64,000 nt of DNA. Origin: Saprospiraceae bacterium. Lineage in GTDB: Bacteria > Bacteroidota > Bacteroidia > Chitinophagales > Saprospiraceae. Shown in pieces: positions 26,581-36,779 of the stretch. The position numbers and the translations under genes were made by a program. The DNA is taken from positions 1-64,000 of the forward strand of contig JALWRC010000086.1 in NCBI GenBank assembly GCA_027080725.1, written 5' to 3'. A model generated the notes under the pieces. It saw only the letters and a list, made by a program, of their open reading frames with translations, was not told the origin of the DNA and made no database searches. The first letter of the stretch is position 1. The number at the start of each line of letters is the position of its first letter.

Positions 26581-29500
26581 ATGAAACTTCATTTTGTTCT
26601 CTTACTCCTTTTCTCTTTTTTTCTACTCGAATGTACCCACAAGAATGACCTTCCCGAGCATCAAAAAAGCAATATTGATTTGTTTGGTCAATATATCATA
26701 GGGTATTCGCAGAGTCCCGTGTCCAGATGCAACGATTTATACATCCATTTGGCCTTCAAAATACCGGATAGTATCACCATCTCCCCCAATCTGATTACAT
26801 CAACACCGGATATAGGTGGCCAGGTCCAAATTAGTAAGGACAGAAAGACCATACAAATCGTACATCCTTCCATAAAACACAATGTCCGGTATGAAATCGC
26901 TTTTCATATCCACCAACTTACCCAAATGCCCAAGGGACTGGAGACCTTCCGGTTCAAACTCGAAGCCAAGCGCCAGTCCTGGCGCATCGTTATGCAACCC
27001 CCCGTTTGTGAATCCATGGACATCATCCGTCTAAAGGGGAAAATACTCTATGATGTTTGTGAGCCCGATCAGAGCATCTTCAAAGATGCCCTAAAAGCGA
27101 GCCAAGACGGCAAAATATTGCCAGTCCGGTGGGAAGCGTTTGAGAAGAATCGCCGTGAAGTTCAATTTGAAATATCCAATATCAAGAGATCCAATACCGA
27201 AGGGAAAGTCGATATCACCCTCTCCATGCAACCCATCAATGTTGAGGATGAAGCCGAGCTCCATGTCATCGTTCCGTCCAAATCGGACTTCTCCCTTTAT
27301 GCCACAAAAATCGAAAGCAATCGACACCTCGTACTGTACTTTACAGACCCGATTAAGTCCGGGCAAATACTGGATGGATTAGTACGTGTAGAGGGACGCA
27401 GAATTGGCTCTTTGAGGGTTTCGCACAACACCATTGATGTGTATTTTTCAGATACAAAATACGGTGAATATCCGGTCAACATATCCCCGGGAATCCTCAA
27501 TATCGCCGGATTCCCATTAAAAGATACTTACAAGCGCAACCTCTTCTTTGCGCCCCCCAAACCGCATGTCTCCATTGCTGAAAAAGGCAATATTCTCCCA
27601 CCCTCCGGACATTGGGAACTTCCGGTTTCGATAGTATCCGCCTCCGGATTTAGATTGCGCATTCTCCGGGTACACCCCCAAAATACCCATCGCTTCTTTC
27701 AAGAAAATGGCGGCCTGCTCAATGCTCAAACGGGATTGGAAAACCTGGGAAGAATCCAGTTGGATACCACCTTTGAGGTGGATACCAAAGAGGTCTATAA
27801 GACTTCCATCCACTCCATTGTACTCGATCGTCAAGTAAATAAAGAAACCGGTGCGCTCTACAAGGTGTTTCTCTCTATCCCTCCACAACACAACCAATAC
27901 CCTTGCAAAGAGCGTCAAAAATACACAGCAAAGGATGAAGTAGACCAAATCAATTTTGACAAGCCCTATCTCTCCGCCGGGTATGATTATGACTATTATT
28001 ATGATAATGCAAATGTCGGCCATTCTTCATTTAGGGACCGGGAAGAAAATCCGAGGTATTTGCCGGACCCTTGTTCCGGAGACTATGCCGGAATCATCCA
28101 CGACCAGCGGCTGCTTGTCTGTACGGATGTCGGATTGGTGGTCAAATCCGAACCCGGAGCAAGTCGATATTTTGCCTATGTCTCGAGGATTTCCACCGCT
28201 GCACCTATCCAAGGAGCCAAGGTACAATTGTACGACTTCCAGGGAGCCCCTGTCGGTTCGGCTACTACGGATGAGACGGGAAGGACACTCATTCACACCC
28301 GGAAGACGCCTTACCTCGCCAAAGCTCGGGCCAATGGCCAGTACACCTATCTGACCCTTGCCGATGCCAAGGCCTTAGAGACGAGTTTATTCAATGTCGA
28401 AGGGCACAAGTGGAAAGGCAGTGATAAGGTGTTCTTCTATGGGGAGAGAGACGTATGGAGGCCGGGCGACTCGGTCTATCTCCAGTGCATGGTTTACAAT
28501 CGCACCAAAGCTTTACCAAAGCATTTGCCTATCCGCTTGACCCTTTTGGACCCGACGGACAAGAAGATGAAAGAATGGACGGTGGTAAAACATCAGAATG
28601 GACTCTATGACTGCCGTTTTGCTACCCGCCCCAATGATTTGACCGGATATTGGACGCTCCAAATGCAGCTTGGAGGAGAGACCTTTACAAAGCACCTCCG
28701 AATAGAAACCGTTCGCCCGAATCGACTCAAAATAGCGATGGCATTTGACGGAGAAGACCTGCTTACCAATGAGGCTTCCGAAGCAGCTCCCATAACGGTC
28801 AAATGGATGCATGGTTTGCCCGCCAAAGGGCTAAAAACGGAGGTCCATATGCTCCAGAAAGTATTACAAAATCCATTTGGCTCCCGGTACAAAAACTACC
28901 TCTTCGACGATATCACTCAGCCCTATTCCGAAGACTTGGGACAAGTAAAATCCGGTAAAACCAACGAAAATGGCATCCTCCCCTTTCGCATCCCTATCCA
29001 AAAGGAGGACAAGTATCCGGGGATGATGTTATTCAACTTTGAAGTCCGCGCCTTCGAAAAAGGGGGCGCTTTTAGCACGGATTTGAAGACCATCAAGTAT
29101 TCTCCCTATTCCTCCTATGTAGGGATAAAACTCCCCTCCCAACCCATAGGAGGACTTACTTATCTGAAGGATAAAGCTCCCATTCATATCCGCTGCCTCG
29201 ACCCAAAAGGTGGACGGATAAGTCGAAAGGTTAAAGTCACCTATCAGAACGTCAGGAATAAATGGTGGTATCAGTTTGGTTCCTATGGTGATTACACCGC
29301 CTTAAAAAACAAAATATCCGGAGGAGGAGAAACCTATACCCTTCATATCGACAAAGGAGGGACTACCATTACTCCTAAAGGGACGGGTATCAAATTATTG
29401 ACCATAGAGGATGTCAATAGCGGTCACAGAGTCCGGCGTTTTGTTTATTTACTGGGTTCCGGCTCCAATCCCGGAGGAGAATTATCACAGCTGGAGGTGC

Positions 29501-32127
29501 TGCCGTTTTACATCGAGAAAGAGGATTACAAGATTGGGGAATTCATGGATTTTACCCTGCCTGCGCTTCGAAACGGACGTTTTCTCATCACCGTCGAGAG
29601 TGGGGGAAAAATCGTGTATTCGGAAGTCCGCAGAGCGGAGAATCAGCCCATCACAAGAACCATCCGTATCGACAAATCCATGATACCTACTGCATATGTT
29701 CACGTGCATTTTATACAGGCGTGGAATACCTACGACAATGACCGACCTCTTCGGTTGTACGGGGTAAAAGCCTTACAAGTCTATGATCCGCAGACCGTAT
29801 TGGATCCGGAGATCAATATGGAAGATGAAATACGTGCAGACGAACCATTTGTCGTACAGGTGAGCGAAAGGAATGATAAGCCCATGACTTATACTTTGGC
29901 AGTGGTGGATGAGGGACTACTGGATATTACACAATTTCATACCCCCAACCCCTGGAGACACTTCTTCTCTAAGGAAGCCTTATCGGTCAAAACCTGGGAT
30001 ATCTATCGCGATATCTTTCACCGCTTTCTCGGAGAATATACCTCCCTGCTCGCCGTGGGGGGAGACGGTGCCAATACGATTAAGCCGACGGCCAAAGCGA
30101 GGAGGTTTAAGCCCGTTGTTAAATTTTTGGGACCTTTTACCCTCCAAGCGGGAGTATCCGCCCGGCACAGACTGACCATCAAAGATTATGTGGGGTCTGT
30201 CCGGGTGATGGTCGTCGCTACCGACGGTAAAGCCTTCGGGCACAACCAAAAAGCCGTGCCGGTCAAAAAACCACTCATGCTCTATACCACCCTCCCGAGG
30301 GTGCTCGGTCCCGGCGAATCCCTCAAGGTTCCGGTCACCGTGTTTGCCATGGACCCCAAGGTCAAACAGGTCACCGTCCAAATGACGACCAATCATCTAA
30401 TCGAAACCAAGGGTGAGGCGGTTAAACGAATTACTTTTGATAAGCAAGGGGAGAAGGATATCAGCTTTGAAGTGACCATCCCCAATGCCATCGGCGTGGG
30501 GAAAGTCGAGGTAAAGGCGACTTCCGGAGCTTTTACGGCAACTTCATCCATCGACATCGATGTTCGTCCGGCCTCCGCCAGGATATCAAAAACGGTGGAA
30601 ACACTGATTCCTCCCAAGAGCGAGAAAAACATTTCATTTCACGTTTTCGGCATGCCCGGAACCCAATCCGCAAAGTTGGTCATCAGCAAAGGGCTCAACC
30701 TCTCTTTCGAGCCGTGGGTCCGGCACCTGGCACGCTACCCGCATGGATGCATCGAACAAACCGTGTCTTCCATCTTTCCCCAAATAATGCTTCAAAATGT
30801 GGGAGCCATCGACGAAGGGGATAAAATGGTCTTCCGGCAGCATTATGATGCTGCGATACAAAAATTGCGCTATATGCAAACCTCTTCCGGTGGCTTTTCC
30901 TACTGGCCCGGTGGCAATGTCGTCAACAGCTGGGGGACGACCTATGCACTGGATTTTTTACTGGAAGCCAAACAACAGGGATACGACGTGCCCGGGGATA
31001 TGCTCTCTCGTGTCGTCGCTTATCAGTACAACAGGGCGGACGAATGGACGATTCCCTCCACCACCAACAACAGGACGTATGACAAAAGCGCCTCTTACGA
31101 CCAGGCGTATCGATTGTTGACACTTGCCAGGGCACAAAAACCCAACTATGCCGCACTCAACCGCTTGCGCCTCGTTCCCCAACTTCCCTCTGCTACCAAA
31201 TGGCTATTGGGGTATGCCCTCTTGCTGGTCGGAGAGCAATCTTCTGCGGATAAAATCCTCAAAGAAGCTACCACCACTGTTGATGATTATCAAGAGCTCT
31301 CCGGAACCTTTGGGTCGGCGCTTAGGGATCAGGCCATGATGTTGCGTGTTTTGGTCGCTCAGGGTAAAAAACTCCTCGCCAAACGCGTAGCAGATGAAAT
31401 GACTAAAAAACTAAATGAAAAAGGCCTTTACGGGGCTTCTACCCAGGAAATCGCCCAATGCTTGATCGGTTTTTCGAGATTTATGGGGGCACTTGACCAC
31501 CCCGGAAAACCGGTCTCCTTTGATGTCGAATTGTCAGATGACCAGATACTCAAAAATCAAACGATTGACCAAAAATCCATCACCATCCCACTAAAAAAGA
31601 AGGCTATAGAAAGGCAATCTGCTACCATCCGGAATAACGGGGATGCCGGGCTTTTTACGTCTGTCGTACTTTCGGGTATTCCCGTCCGGGACGAAAGTCC
31701 GGCGGAAGCCCAGGACTTAAGCATGCGCGTCACCTACACGTTGGAAGATGGTACTCCCGTGGATCCCTCAAAGCTTTCCAAAGGAACGGATTTCATCGCC
31801 CAATATACCATCAAGCACAACGGTCAACGGATGGATTACGAAAACCTGGCACTCACTATTATTTTTCCTTCTGGTTGGGAACTTTTCAACCACCGCCTCA
31901 ATACCACCTTTGCTTTTGATGCAGGCAGTTCATACGATTATCAGGACTTGAGAGATGACCGCGCATATACTTATTTCAATCTTAAAAGGGGCAAATCCAA
32001 AGTTTTCAGATTCAAGCTCAATGCTTCTTATGCGGGAAAATATTGGGCACCCGGGGCTTTTTGTGAAGCAATGTACGCCCCATCTATCCGGGCAAAATCG
32101 AAGGGTTTCTGGACAATAATTGAGTAG
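26581..32127 (+). CDS. Bacterial alpha-2-macroglobulin family lipoprotein with thioester motif
   Basis: 1848 residues. A lipoprotein signal ends in LLEC (Cys about 18), so it sits in the periplasm on a membrane. MG-type beta domains follow; an MG2-like part with FYGERDVWRPGDSVYLQ at about 620, an A2M family piece around 1190 (FTLQAGVSARHRLTIKDYVGSVRVMV), and a thioester domain with PHGCIEQTVSSIFPQ at about 1385: the C-x-E-Q motif gives the reactive thioester used to trap attacking proteases. It is followed 9 bases later by pbpC, the same pairing as yfhM-pbpC in Escherichia coli, and thought to guard and repair the periplasm after envelope breach. Complete, with no frameshift seen. Confidence 0.93.
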   Translation: MKLHFVLLLLFSFFLLECTHKNDLPEHQKSNIDLFGQYIIGYSQSPVSRCNDLYIHLAFKIPDSITISPNLITSTPDIGGQVQISKDRKTIQIVHPSIKHNVRYEIAFHIHQLTQMPKGLETFRFKLEAKRQSWRIVMQPPVCESMDIIRLKGKILYDVCEPDQSIFKDALKASQDGKILPVRWEAFEKNRREVQFEISNIKRSNTEGKVDITLSMQPINVEDEAELHVIVPSKSDFSLYATKIESNRHLVLYFTDPIKSGQILDGLVRVEGRRIGSLRVSHNTIDVYFSDTKYGEYPVNISPGILNIAGFPLKDTYKRNLFFAPPKPHVSIAEKGNILPPSGHWELPVSIVSASGFRLRILRVHPQNTHRFFQENGGLLNAQTGLENLGRIQLDTTFEVDTKEVYKTSIHSIVLDRQVNKETGALYKVFLSIPPQHNQYPCKERQKYTAKDEVDQINFDKPYLSAGYDYDYYYDNANVGHSSFRDREENPRYLPDPCSGDYAGIIHDQRLLVCTDVGLVVKSEPGASRYFAYVSRISTAAPIQGAKVQLYDFQGAPVGSATTDETGRTLIHTRKTPYLAKARANGQYTYLTLADAKALETSLFNVEGHKWKGSDKVFFYGERDVWRPGDSVYLQCMVYNRTKALPKHLPIRLTLLDPTDKKMKEWTVVKHQNGLYDCRFATRPNDLTGYWTLQMQLGGETFTKHLRIETVRPNRLKIAMAFDGEDLLTNEASEAAPITVKWMHGLPAKGLKTEVHMLQKVLQNPFGSRYKNYLFDDITQPYSEDLGQVKSGKTNENGILPFRIPIQKEDKYPGMMLFNFEVRAFEKGGAFSTDLKTIKYSPYSSYVGIKLPSQPIGGLTYLKDKAPIHIRCLDPKGGRISRKVKVTYQNVRNKWWYQFGSYGDYTALKNKISGGGETYTLHIDKGGTTITPKGTGIKLLTIEDVNSGHRVRRFVYLLGSGSNPGGELSQLEVLPFYIEKEDYKIGEFMDFTLPALRNGRFLITVESGGKIVYSEVRRAENQPITRTIRIDKSMIPTAYVHVHFIQAWNTYDNDRPLRLYGVKALQVYDPQTVLDPEINMEDEIRADEPFVVQVSERNDKPMTYTLAVVDEGLLDITQFHTPNPWRHFFSKEALSVKTWDIYRDIFHRFLGEYTSLLAVGGDGANTIKPTAKARRFKPVVKFLGPFTLQAGVSARHRLTIKDYVGSVRVMVVATDGKAFGHNQKAVPVKKPLMLYTTLPRVLGPGESLKVPVTVFAMDPKVKQVTVQMTTNHLIETKGEAVKRITFDKQGEKDISFEVTIPNAIGVGKVEVKATSGAFTATSSIDIDVRPASARISKTVETLIPPKSEKNISFHVFGMPGTQSAKLVISKGLNLSFEPWVRHLARYPHGCIEQTVSSIFPQIMLQNVGAIDEGDKMVFRQHYDAAIQKLRYMQTSSGGFSYWPGGNVVNSWGTTYALDFLLEAKQQGYDVPGDMLSRVVAYQYNRADEWTIPSTTNNRTYDKSASYDQAYRLLTLARAQKPNYAALNRLRLVPQLPSATKWLLGYALLLVGEQSSADKILKEATTTVDDYQELSGTFGSALRDQAMMLRVLVAQGKKLLAKRVADEMTKKLNEKGLYGASTQEIAQCLIGFSRFMGALDHPGKPVSFDVELSDDQILKNQTIDQKSITIPLKKKAIERQSATIRNNGDAGLFTSVVLSGIPVRDESPAEAQDLSMRVTYTLEDGTPVDPSKLSKGTDFIAQYTIKHNGQRMDYENLALTIIFPSGWELFNHRLNTTFAFDAGSSYDYQDLRDDRAYTYFNLKRGKSKVFRFKLNASYAGKYWAPGAFCEAMYAPSIRAKSKGFWTIIE
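29931..29943 (-). repeat. Dispersed 13-mer GGTATGAAATTGT
   Basis: Exact copy on the minus strand inside the alpha-2-macroglobulin gene (reads QFHTP there). Confidence 0.6.
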
Positions 32128-32133
32128 GTTGGA

Positions 32134-32146
32134 GGTATGAAATGGT
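32134..32146 (+). repeat. Dispersed 13-mer GGTATGAAATGGT over the pbpC start
   Basis: Exact copy whose ATG is the pbpC start codon at 32137. Confidence 0.6.
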
Positions 32147-34443
32147 TGAACTTTACCCTGTTGAAAGCCGGTATCGGAGGGTTTGCTCTCATGTGGGTAT
32201 GTTTGTGGTTATGGGGCCGGAACCTCGAGTTTAACCGGGACTTTGCCCCAGTCGTATATGCCGGAGACGGTCAAATACTCTCGGCTTCTGTAGCCGGGGA
32301 TGCCCAGTGGCGGATATATTGTTCTACCGGGATGCCCCCCAAGCTCGCCACGTCCATTCGCCTATTTGAAGACCAGTATTTTTATTGTCATCCCGGGATT
32401 AATCCGGTCTCCATCCTCAAAGCGATGTGGGACAATATTCGATCGAAAAGAATCGTGCGGGGAGGGAGTACCCTCACCATGCAGGTGGCGCGTTTGTATT
32501 ATCATCGCCCGGAGCGGACCTACCTCCAAAAAATCAAAGAAATGGCACTCAGCCTCGCGCTCGAATGCAGCCACTCCAAAGAGCAAATCCTCCAACTCTA
32601 TGGTCAATACGCCCCTTTCGGGGGGAATATCATCGGTTATCATGCTGCATCCCGGTTGTATTTCGGAAAATCTCCCCAACATCTGAGCTGGGGAGAATGT
32701 GCCACGTTGGCCGTCCTTCCCAATGCCCCTTCAGACATCTATCCGGGCAAAGGCCAACAGCGGCTCGTACTCAAAAGAAACCGCCTTCTCAAAAAACTGT
32801 TGAAGAAGGGATTTATCGATTCTACCACCTATCGACTTTCCCGGAGGGAGCAAGTTCCTGTCCGTAAGTATTCCTTCGGCCGGTTGGCACCCCATCTCCT
32901 CAGCCGCCTTAATCACACCCGTCCAAAAACCAATCAGTATCGTACGACAATTGATTTCGCACTCCAGCAAGAGATGGCGAGTATAGCACAGCGATATGCC
33001 AATCGATACAGCGGTCAAGGCATCGACAATTTGGCCATCCTGGTATTGGCCAACGACGGTAGGGTTAGGGCGTATGTTGCCAACACTTCCTGCAGTTCGG
33101 AACTATGTGGGTCACAAGTGGATCTCATACAGGCGCCCAGGAGTCCCGGAAGCATCCTCAAACCCTTCTTATACGGACGTTGCCTGAACGAAGGACGCAT
33201 CACCCCCACCAGTCTCCTCCGTGATATTCCGGTTTTTCATAATGGATTCAGTCCAAAGAACTTTGACCAGCGCTTTCGGGGCATTGTCCCTGCGGCTGAT
33301 GCCCTTACCCAATCGCTCAATGTACCCGCCGTCAATTTGTTGAAGACCTATGGGGTTGATGCCTTTCACAAGGATTTGCATGATCTTGGGTTTGGACATA
33401 TTTCGAGGCCCGCATCGCACTATGGACTCGCCCTCATACTCGGAGGCTGTGAGACCACCATGTATGAAATCGGACGGGCGTACACCAATCTCTCCAGAGT
33501 GGCCCAAGGTAAAGCCCCTATCCACCTCCGATTACTTCAAAACACAATCCGGGATACCCTTCTCGAACCTTATCCCATCAGCCGGCCGGCCGCCTGGCAG
33601 GCACTCCAAATACTCAAGGGGGTCAACCGTCCTGAACGACAAGATGGCTGGCAGTATTTCACAAATCAAAGAGTGGTAAGCTGGAAAACAGGCACGAGCT
33701 ACGGCTATCGCGATGCGTGGTCGGTGGGCGTTACCCGGGATTATACCGTGGTAGTATGGGTGGGCAATGCCGACGGTGAAGGACGCAAAGGACTCACCGG
33801 GATTAAGAAGGCGGCACCCGTACTCTTCTCTGCCTTGGAAAGTCTTCCAATGGCAAAGGAAATAGAAGAGCCGTATAATAGCTTCAAGCCCAAAGTCATC
33901 TGTTCTGAAAGCGGGTACACCCCATCCCCAGCCTGTCCGGACTTGCAGACCATTTACGTCCCCCAAAACAGTCATCATTTGCCCCTGTGTACCTATCATA
34001 GGACATTCAAGATGGATTCCTCCGGACACTATCGGGTCAAAACCCCTTGTACAAAAGATATTCCCACGACCAACAAGTCATTGTTTGTCTTAGATCCTGT
34101 TGTCAATACCTACTACCGGCGGTTTTACGGTTCTGACTACAGTGCTCCCCCCATACATCCCGATTGCCAACAGACGCAAACCCGGATCGACATCTTGTAT
34201 CCTCCTGATCAAGCTACCGTACTGCTGCCAACGGATATTGACAACCGGGAAAAAGGTATGATTTGTGAGGCGACGGCCCCTCACTCGATGGACTCTCTGT
34301 ACTGGTTTTTGGACGGAGAGCTCCAAAGTATCCTTGGTCGCCCCTTCAAAATGGAAGTGCTTGCTCCTCCCGGTCATCATTTCATTACCATTGTCGCACC
34401 GGATGGAAATTCGAGAACCCATCACTTCGAAATCATCGAATAA
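32137..34443 (+). CDS. pbpC: Penicillin-binding protein 1C
   Basis: Bifunctional peptidoglycan synthase of 768 residues, anchored by an N-terminal helix (about 12-28). The GT51 transglycosylase domain has EDQYFYCHPGI and RGGSTLTMQVARL (about 100-200). The transpeptidase domain has SxxK in RSPGSILKPF (about residue 335), SLN in QSLNVPAVN, and KTGTSYGYRDAW (about 520). A C-terminal BiPBP_C domain ends the chain (IDILYPPDQATVLLP and the GHHFITIVAPDG region). It begins 9 bases after the alpha-2-macroglobulin gene, the conserved partner, so they are surely one operon. ATG is at 32137 inside a dispersed 13-mer. Confidence 0.95.
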   Translation: MKWLNFTLLKAGIGGFALMWVCLWLWGRNLEFNRDFAPVVYAGDGQILSASVAGDAQWRIYCSTGMPPKLATSIRLFEDQYFYCHPGINPVSILKAMWDNIRSKRIVRGGSTLTMQVARLYYHRPERTYLQKIKEMALSLALECSHSKEQILQLYGQYAPFGGNIIGYHAASRLYFGKSPQHLSWGECATLAVLPNAPSDIYPGKGQQRLVLKRNRLLKKLLKKGFIDSTTYRLSRREQVPVRKYSFGRLAPHLLSRLNHTRPKTNQYRTTIDFALQQEMASIAQRYANRYSGQGIDNLAILVLANDGRVRAYVANTSCSSELCGSQVDLIQAPRSPGSILKPFLYGRCLNEGRITPTSLLRDIPVFHNGFSPKNFDQRFRGIVPAADALTQSLNVPAVNLLKTYGVDAFHKDLHDLGFGHISRPASHYGLALILGGCETTMYEIGRAYTNLSRVAQGKAPIHLRLLQNTIRDTLLEPYPISRPAAWQALQILKGVNRPERQDGWQYFTNQRVVSWKTGTSYGYRDAWSVGVTRDYTVVVWVGNADGEGRKGLTGIKKAAPVLFSALESLPMAKEIEEPYNSFKPKVICSESGYTPSPACPDLQTIYVPQNSHHLPLCTYHRTFKMDSSGHYRVKTPCTKDIPTTNKSLFVLDPVVNTYYRRFYGSDYSAPPIHPDCQQTQTRIDILYPPDQATVLLPTDIDNREKGMICEATAPHSMDSLYWFLDGELQSILGRPFKMEVLAPPGHHFITIVAPDGNSRTHHFEIIE

Positions 34444-34540
34444 GGTAAGAAGTGGAGATTTGGATTAGAAAGTATTTGGTAGATTGAGAAAAACATGCTA
34501 CCTTGCGCTTGAATTTTATGACACCCTAAAAAATGAACAC

Positions 34541-36100
34541 ATGTTATCACGCACCTTTGCCGGTGCCGTACAAGGCATCGAAGCTCAAAAAATCATCATC
34601 GAAGTACATGCCGGGGGATCCGTTCCACTTAGTGCCATCGGGTACTATCTCGTTGGGTTGCCGGACAATGCGGTCAGGGAGGGTTATCACCGGATTATTT
34701 CGGCAATAAAAAGCATTGGATTACGCATTCCCAGGATTAAAATCGTCATCAACCTCGCCCCTGCAGATGTCCGCAAAGAGGGTTCGCTGTACGATCTACC
34801 TATCGCAATCGGGATGTTGCACGCTACGGAGCAAATCGAAGCACCCGAAGTGGAGCAATATATGATGATGGGAGAACTTGCCCTGGATGGCACGATAAGA
34901 CCGATAAAAGGAGCACTTTCCATCGCTATCAAGGCCAAAAAGGAAGGTTTTAAAGGGATTATTCTCCCCCAACAAAACGCACTTGAGGCAGCCATAGTCG
35001 AAGGCCTCGAAGTCCTTGCAGCCGAAAACCTTAAAGAGGTGGTGGACTTTTTTCAAGAGGATACTCCACTCCGCCGGGTATATCTCGATCCCCAAGAACT
35101 CTTTGCTGAGAAAAACGGACTGTATCATGTTGATTTTTCGGATGTCAAGGGACAGGGCAATATCAAAAGAGCACTTGAGATAGCTGCAGCGGGAGGGCAC
35201 AATGTCATCCTTATCGGCCCCCCGGGTTCAGGAAAAACCATGCTGGCTAGACGATTGCCTACCATCTTGCCCCCGCTCACGTTGGACGAGGCCCTGGAGA
35301 CCACTAAAATTCACTCTGTCGCGGGCAAACTCTTGTCCGGTTCCGCATTACTCACCCAAAGACCCTTTCGCTCCCCTCACCACACGATAAGCGATGTGGC
35401 ACTGGTAGGAGGCGGCTCCAATCCCCACCCGGGGGAAATTTCCCTCGCACATAATGGAGTGCTCTTCCTCGACGAGTTGCCCGAGTTTAAACGGGCGGTT
35501 CTCGAAGTATTGCGCCAACCAATGGAGGAACGTAAAGTGACCATCTCCAGAGCTAAGATATCATTGGATTACCCGGCCGGATTTATGCTGGTCGCATCGA
35601 TGAATCCCTGTCCTTGTGGATACTACAACCATCCGGATAAAGAATGTGCCTGTGGACCCGGTGTCGTCAAGCGCTATCTCAATAAAATCTCCGGACCACT
35701 GATGGACAGAATCGATTTGCATGTAGAGGTAACTCCTGTCTCCTACGACGAACTTTCTACCCGCACCTTCACTTCTGAAAAGTCTAAAACCATAGCGCAG
35801 AGAGTCGTCTCCGCACGGGCTCGTCAAGAACAGCGGTTTCACAATGACCCCACTGTCTTCAACAACGCACAAATGCCCAGCCGGATGGTACGGGAATTGT
35901 GCCAGCTCAATGAAGAAAGCTTGACCCTCCTAAAAACCGCTATGGAAAAACTCCAACTCTCCGCAAGGGCTTATGATCGAATTATCAAGGTGGCCAGAAC
36001 CATTGCTGATCTCGGTGGAAGTGAAGATATTCAGGTGGACCACATCGCAGAAGCCATTCATTTCAGGACTTTGGACCGGGAAAACTGGGTGCAAAATTAA
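34541..36100 (+). CDS. comM: YifB/ComM family Mg-chelatase-like AAA ATPase
   Basis: About 519 residues from ATG 34541 (MLSRTFAGAVQGIEA), which is the family's normal start; a frame open from 34484 adds an unlikely tail. An N-terminal Lon-protease-like fold (about 20-140) is followed by an AAA+ domain with Walker A GPPGSGKTMLARRLP (about 220), FLDELPEF (Walker B), and the Mg-chelatase-type SMNPCPCGYYNHPD with a Cys pair and the C-terminal helical lid. ComM is a hexameric branch-migration helicase that helps integrate incoming DNA during natural transformation. Whether this strain is competent is not known from the window. It lies 98 bases after pbpC. Confidence 0.92.
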   Translation: MLSRTFAGAVQGIEAQKIIIEVHAGGSVPLSAIGYYLVGLPDNAVREGYHRIISAIKSIGLRIPRIKIVINLAPADVRKEGSLYDLPIAIGMLHATEQIEAPEVEQYMMMGELALDGTIRPIKGALSIAIKAKKEGFKGIILPQQNALEAAIVEGLEVLAAENLKEVVDFFQEDTPLRRVYLDPQELFAEKNGLYHVDFSDVKGQGNIKRALEIAAAGGHNVILIGPPGSGKTMLARRLPTILPPLTLDEALETTKIHSVAGKLLSGSALLTQRPFRSPHHTISDVALVGGGSNPHPGEISLAHNGVLFLDELPEFKRAVLEVLRQPMEERKVTISRAKISLDYPAGFMLVASMNPCPCGYYNHPDKECACGPGVVKRYLNKISGPLMDRIDLHVEVTPVSYDELSTRTFTSEKSKTIAQRVVSARARQEQRFHNDPTVFNNAQMPSRMVRELCQLNEESLTLLKTAMEKLQLSARAYDRIIKVARTIADLGGSEDIQVDHIAEAIHFRTLDRENWVQN

Positions 36101-36779
36101 GCAGTACCTGCAGTTTCATCTGCCTGCTTGTTATTGTCTTTTAAAGGTCAGATGGAACCTTTGATGAATAAAACAATCATTTTTTTGTGTGTTTAATAAT
36201 TGTTTTAATCACTTCGGTTTCATACCAAAGACTATCCGGAGGCTGCATTACAAAATGCACATTTTAGAGTATACTCAAAATCCAATCACAGTAAGAGAAA
36301 AGAATCAAGTCTAGCACTTTATGTGTCTAAAGCCGATTTTTCTCCTTGTGCTCCTCGTAAGAAATAAATACCCTAGCAACAGAAGCTATTTAGTGCTGAA
36401 TCGAGGCGCTCGAATAGGAGTTATGCCGTAGCATAATGACTGTTTGAGCAACGAAAAGTCAGGAGAAAAGAGCAAGGTTATATGTGTAGTTATTCTGTTC
36501 TACTAGCACTAGACATAGAGTTTGATGAAGATAGTTCAGGAAAAGGCCAATGCAGCTCAAAATATTCCACACCATTAAATATTCCGATAAACATTCTAAA
36601 AAACAGGGGATCAAAGTCAAAAGACTTAGGGTGGCAAGGGAGAACGAATAATTAATAAAGGTCCACATACAAAATAAAATATGAATTTTCCTTGATTATT
36701 ATCTGGATTATAGGAGCAGTAAATTAGATTTAATTATCTTTATGAATCTAATCAGACAAGATATCAAAACAATCGAATT
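36101..36779. other. Gene-free stretch at the left edge of the accessory block
   Basis: 679 bases. AT-richer than the genes to its left. Contains GCATTACAAAATGCAC (36245-36260) and GTTTCATACC (36217-36226), a 10-base remnant of the dispersed 13-mer. Only short open frames, none with family resemblance. A weak TATCTTTA box lies about 40 bases before the next ATG. Confidence 0.5.
36245..36260 (+). repeat. Copy of the GTGTATTACAAARTGCAC motif
   Basis: GCATTACAAAATGCAC matches the ends of the 7032-7401 element and, with the T before it, forms a TGCATT/AATGCA hairpin around four bases. It marks the start of the AT-rich block. Confidence 0.5.

Noticed and set aside
36459-36668. 69-residue open frame on the minus strand, hydrophobic
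   Set aside because: In an AT-rich gap, with no family resemblance, no promoter box and no conserved start; hydrophobicity follows from T-rich composition.
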